A DNA stretch of 64,000 nucleotides from positions 6,931,501 through 6,995,500 of the forward strand of contig NZ_CP119422.1 in NCBI RefSeq assembly GCF_030506285.1, read 5' to 3'. Position 1 is the stretch's first letter, and each line of letters begins with the position of its first letter. This document shows, one piece after another, positions 63,541 through 64,000 of this stretch. The notes below the pieces were generated by a model. The model worked only from the letters and a program-made list of their open reading frames with translations, made no database searches and was not told the DNA's origin. The position numbers and the translations under genes were made by a program. The DNA is from Catalinimonas niigatensis (GTDB taxonomy: Bacteria; Bacteroidota; Bacteroidia; Cytophagales; Cyclobacteriaceae).

Positions 63541-64000
63541 TTAATCCTGCTCTGTATCAGGATTATTCATCTCGGCCAATTCGCCTTCATACAATGTTTC
63601 TACTTCATAAGATTCAAGACCTTTTTCTCTTAGCCAACGGCTGAATACAGCTGTATAGCCGTGGGTGACATACACTTTTTCAGCGCCAGATGCATCTACG
63701 GCAAGATTCAGAGCATTCCAGTCTGCATGATCGGAGACGACAAATCCCCGGTCAGCAGCTCTTCTGCGCTTCATCCCGCGTATATGCATCCATCCGGAGG
63801 CAATTCCGGTACTAAAAGGTCTGAGTTTCCTAACCCATGTGCTATTTAGCGCTGATGGTGGCGCAATGATCAAAGCCTTAGAAATATCTGCTTTATCAGT
63901 ATCAGCAGTTAATTTAGGATGATGTGCAAGTTGTGCTCCTCCCAGAATCAGTGCTTCATTGGTATTGTAAATAGCACCATGTAATAAAATCGGTCCGATA
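63541..64000 (-). CDS. Ligase-associated DNA exonuclease, C-terminal part (cut by window edge)
   Basis: The minus-strand frame is open from the window edge to TAA at 63541 (about 152 codons). It contains GPILLHGAIYNTNEAL, IIAPPSALNSTWVRKL, FSTGIASGWMHIRGMKRRRAADRGFVVSDHADW and VYVTHGYTAVFSRWL, the C-terminal half of metallo-beta-lactamase-fold exonucleases that are encoded with an ATP-dependent DNA ligase and an Lhr-like helicase. The SDHADW motif contains metal ligands. The partner genes would lie to the right, outside the window. Confidence 0.85.
   Translation of the reverse strand, partial: IGPILLHGAIYNTNEALILGGAQLAHHPKLTADTDKADISKALIIAPPSALNSTWVRKLRPFSTGIASGWMHIRGMKRRRAADRGFVVSDHADWNALNLAVDASGAEKVYVTHGYTAVFSRWLREKGLESYEVETLYEGELAEMNNPDTEQD

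Noticed and set aside
1-64000. CRISPR arrays, prophage or known defence systems
   Set aside because: No evenly spaced direct repeats, no cas, phage structural or restriction genes were seen on either strand.

Overview
The window looks like a chromosome segment of a Bacteroidota bacterium, most likely a cytophagal (Cytophagales) gliding or marine-type heterotroph. Evidence: a GldB gliding/T9SS lipoprotein, a giant protein with a type B T9SS sorting domain, many lipoproteins, a SusD remnant, IS1 and Bacteroides-type integrase relics, near absence of Shine-Dalgarno sequences, and several promoters of the Bacteroidota form TTTG-N18/19-TAnnTTTG. Genus-level placement is not possible from the sequence alone.

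Layout. 1-2137: two Tat-exported enzymes (a HisC-like aminotransferase cut by the left edge, and a flavin amine oxidase). 2430-7365: asparagine synthetase and a GT4 glycosyltransferase, then gldB and a beta-barrel protein transcribed divergently. 7516-8071: a decayed membrane protein gene. 8136-15276: CE15 glucuronoyl esterase, an unknown membrane protein, a variant cyclase-family enzyme, gamma-glutamyltransferase, a PhnB-like protein, and a DJ-1/AraC regulator. 15277-19296 is an accessory, decaying region: two tiny genes, a complete IS1-family element with an 8-bp target duplication, tRNA-Pro(AGG) with a textbook promoter and terminator, and a shattered tyrosine integrase just downstream of it. 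19297-23244: a tight four-gene operon (secreted esterase, CitMHS transporter, AtuA, AtuA-like small subunit). 23417-23750: a shattered SusD C-terminus. 23909-26506: a type B T9SS cargo protein with an apparent nonsense codon inside its sorting domain. 26829-26902: tRNA with CAU anticodon (Ile2-like).

27134-30624 is a sugar-oxidation type cluster (Tat Gfo/Idh/MocA oxidoreductase, DUF1080 lipoprotein, two small lipoproteins). 30621-33307: two secreted hydrolases on the minus strand. 33520-39947 runs in one direction: AI-2E family permease, OPT transporter, fructosamine kinase-like protein, a DUF6786-like lipoprotein, PlsC, GatC. 40062-46603: a membrane-TPR protein, corrinoid adenosyltransferase, XseA/XseB, a small membrane protein, a methyltransferase. 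46718-49906: a sortilin-like BNR-repeat protein. 50216-57403: a zinc-ribbon/SDR fusion with an altered active site, a PanE-like reductase, a second AI-2E permease, a penicillin-acylase-family hydrolase, a small membrane protein. 57454-63186: soluble and membrane pyrophosphatases bracketing MenC, an SDR and a DUF2157-like membrane protein. 63541-64000: the C-terminal part of a ligase-associated DNA exonuclease, cut by the right edge.

No CRISPR array, phage cluster or recognisable defence island is present. The most unusual items are the SDR with TxxxK in place of YxxxK fused to a zinc ribbon, the AtuA/CitMHS/esterase operon of unknown substrate, the A34 proline tRNA beside an integrase relic, the IS1 transposase with a lost zinc ligand and a GC-only in-frame insert, and the stop codon in the T9SS sorting domain.
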